DNA from: Sphingobium bisphenolivorans
GTDB lineage: Bacteria > Pseudomonadota > Alphaproteobacteria > Sphingomonadales > Sphingomonadaceae
Assembly (NCBI RefSeq): GCF_000412635.1
Contig: NZ_ASTG01000004.1
Location: 1 to 39,567 of the forward strand
Direction: 5' to 3'
Length of the DNA: 39,567 bases
The notes under the pieces are model-generated. The model ran no database searches, was not told the DNA's origin, and saw only the letters and a list, made by a program, of their open reading frames with translations. Below, piece after piece: positions 39,513 to 39,567 of this stretch; the stretch's first letter is position 1, and each line of letters begins with the position of its first letter. The position numbers and the translations under genes were made by a program.

Positions 39513-39567
39513 ATGCTCACCGGATTTCGCATGCGAGTTATATTATACCAACATGCATTGATCACGA

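Overview
The window looks like chromosomal or large-replicon DNA of a GC-rich alphaproteobacterium, most likely a sphingomonad (Sphingomonas/Sphingobium/Novosphingobium type). This is inferred from the Xanthomonas/Caulobacter-type TonB receptor, the Caulobacter-like UxaC, the Cpa/Tad gene set, a Ros/MucR protein, and palindromic intergenic repeats that I recognise from this group. No database search was possible. I saw no rRNA, tRNA, insertion sequence or CRISPR array.

Region 1 (1-17.4 kb) is a pectin/hexuronate utilisation locus. It holds a GH43 glycosidase (cut by the window edge), a hexuronate-type MFS transporter, a 2-keto-4-pentenoate hydratase-family enzyme, a LacI regulator, kduI, kduD, a type-B carboxylesterase, a small cupin, a PL1-like pectate lyase, a large TonB-dependent receptor, a small outer-membrane barrel, a second LacI regulator, uxaC and uxaA. 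Inferred flow: pectate is cut outside the cell or in the periplasm, oligomers enter through the receptor, unsaturated uronates go through KduI/KduD, and galacturonate/glucuronate go through UxaC/UxaA to 2-keto-3-deoxygluconate. UxaB, KdgK and KdgA are not in the window. Three promoters share a TGACACCGGT-type operator, and the uxaC/uxaA promoter has a related dyad.

Region 2 (17.5-29.4 kb) has a tandem universal stress protein and then a tightly overlapping Tad/Cpa type IVc pilus operon: cpaB, cpaC, cpaE, cpaF, tadB, tadC, tadD, a 71-aa unknown, a TadG-like gene, the Flp pilin and tadE. Three small secreted low-complexity proteins follow. The CpaE lacks a Walker A motif, the pilin gene is near the 3' end, and no prepilin peptidase is present.

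Region 3 (29.7-37.4 kb, all minus strand) is an unusual cell-surface cluster. In transcription order it has a two-partner-secretion transporter (FhaC/ShlB type), a prolyl-hydroxylase-like 2OG-Fe(II) oxygenase, a collagen-like lipoprotein, a degenerate GGDEF-EAL protein, a small autotransporter and an orphan ParB-like protein. A parS-sized palindrome, TTTGCG-N(3-4)-CGCAAA, lies just upstream of the ParB-like, autotransporter and oxygenase genes, upstream of cpaB and at the start of cpaF. This suggests one regulator, perhaps the ParB-like protein, links the Tad pilus to this cluster. It is the best candidate for an undescribed system here.

Region 4 (37.8-39.5 kb) carries an HU protein, a 267-nt structured non-coding stretch ending in a strong terminator, and a MucR-family protein with a histone H1-like tail.
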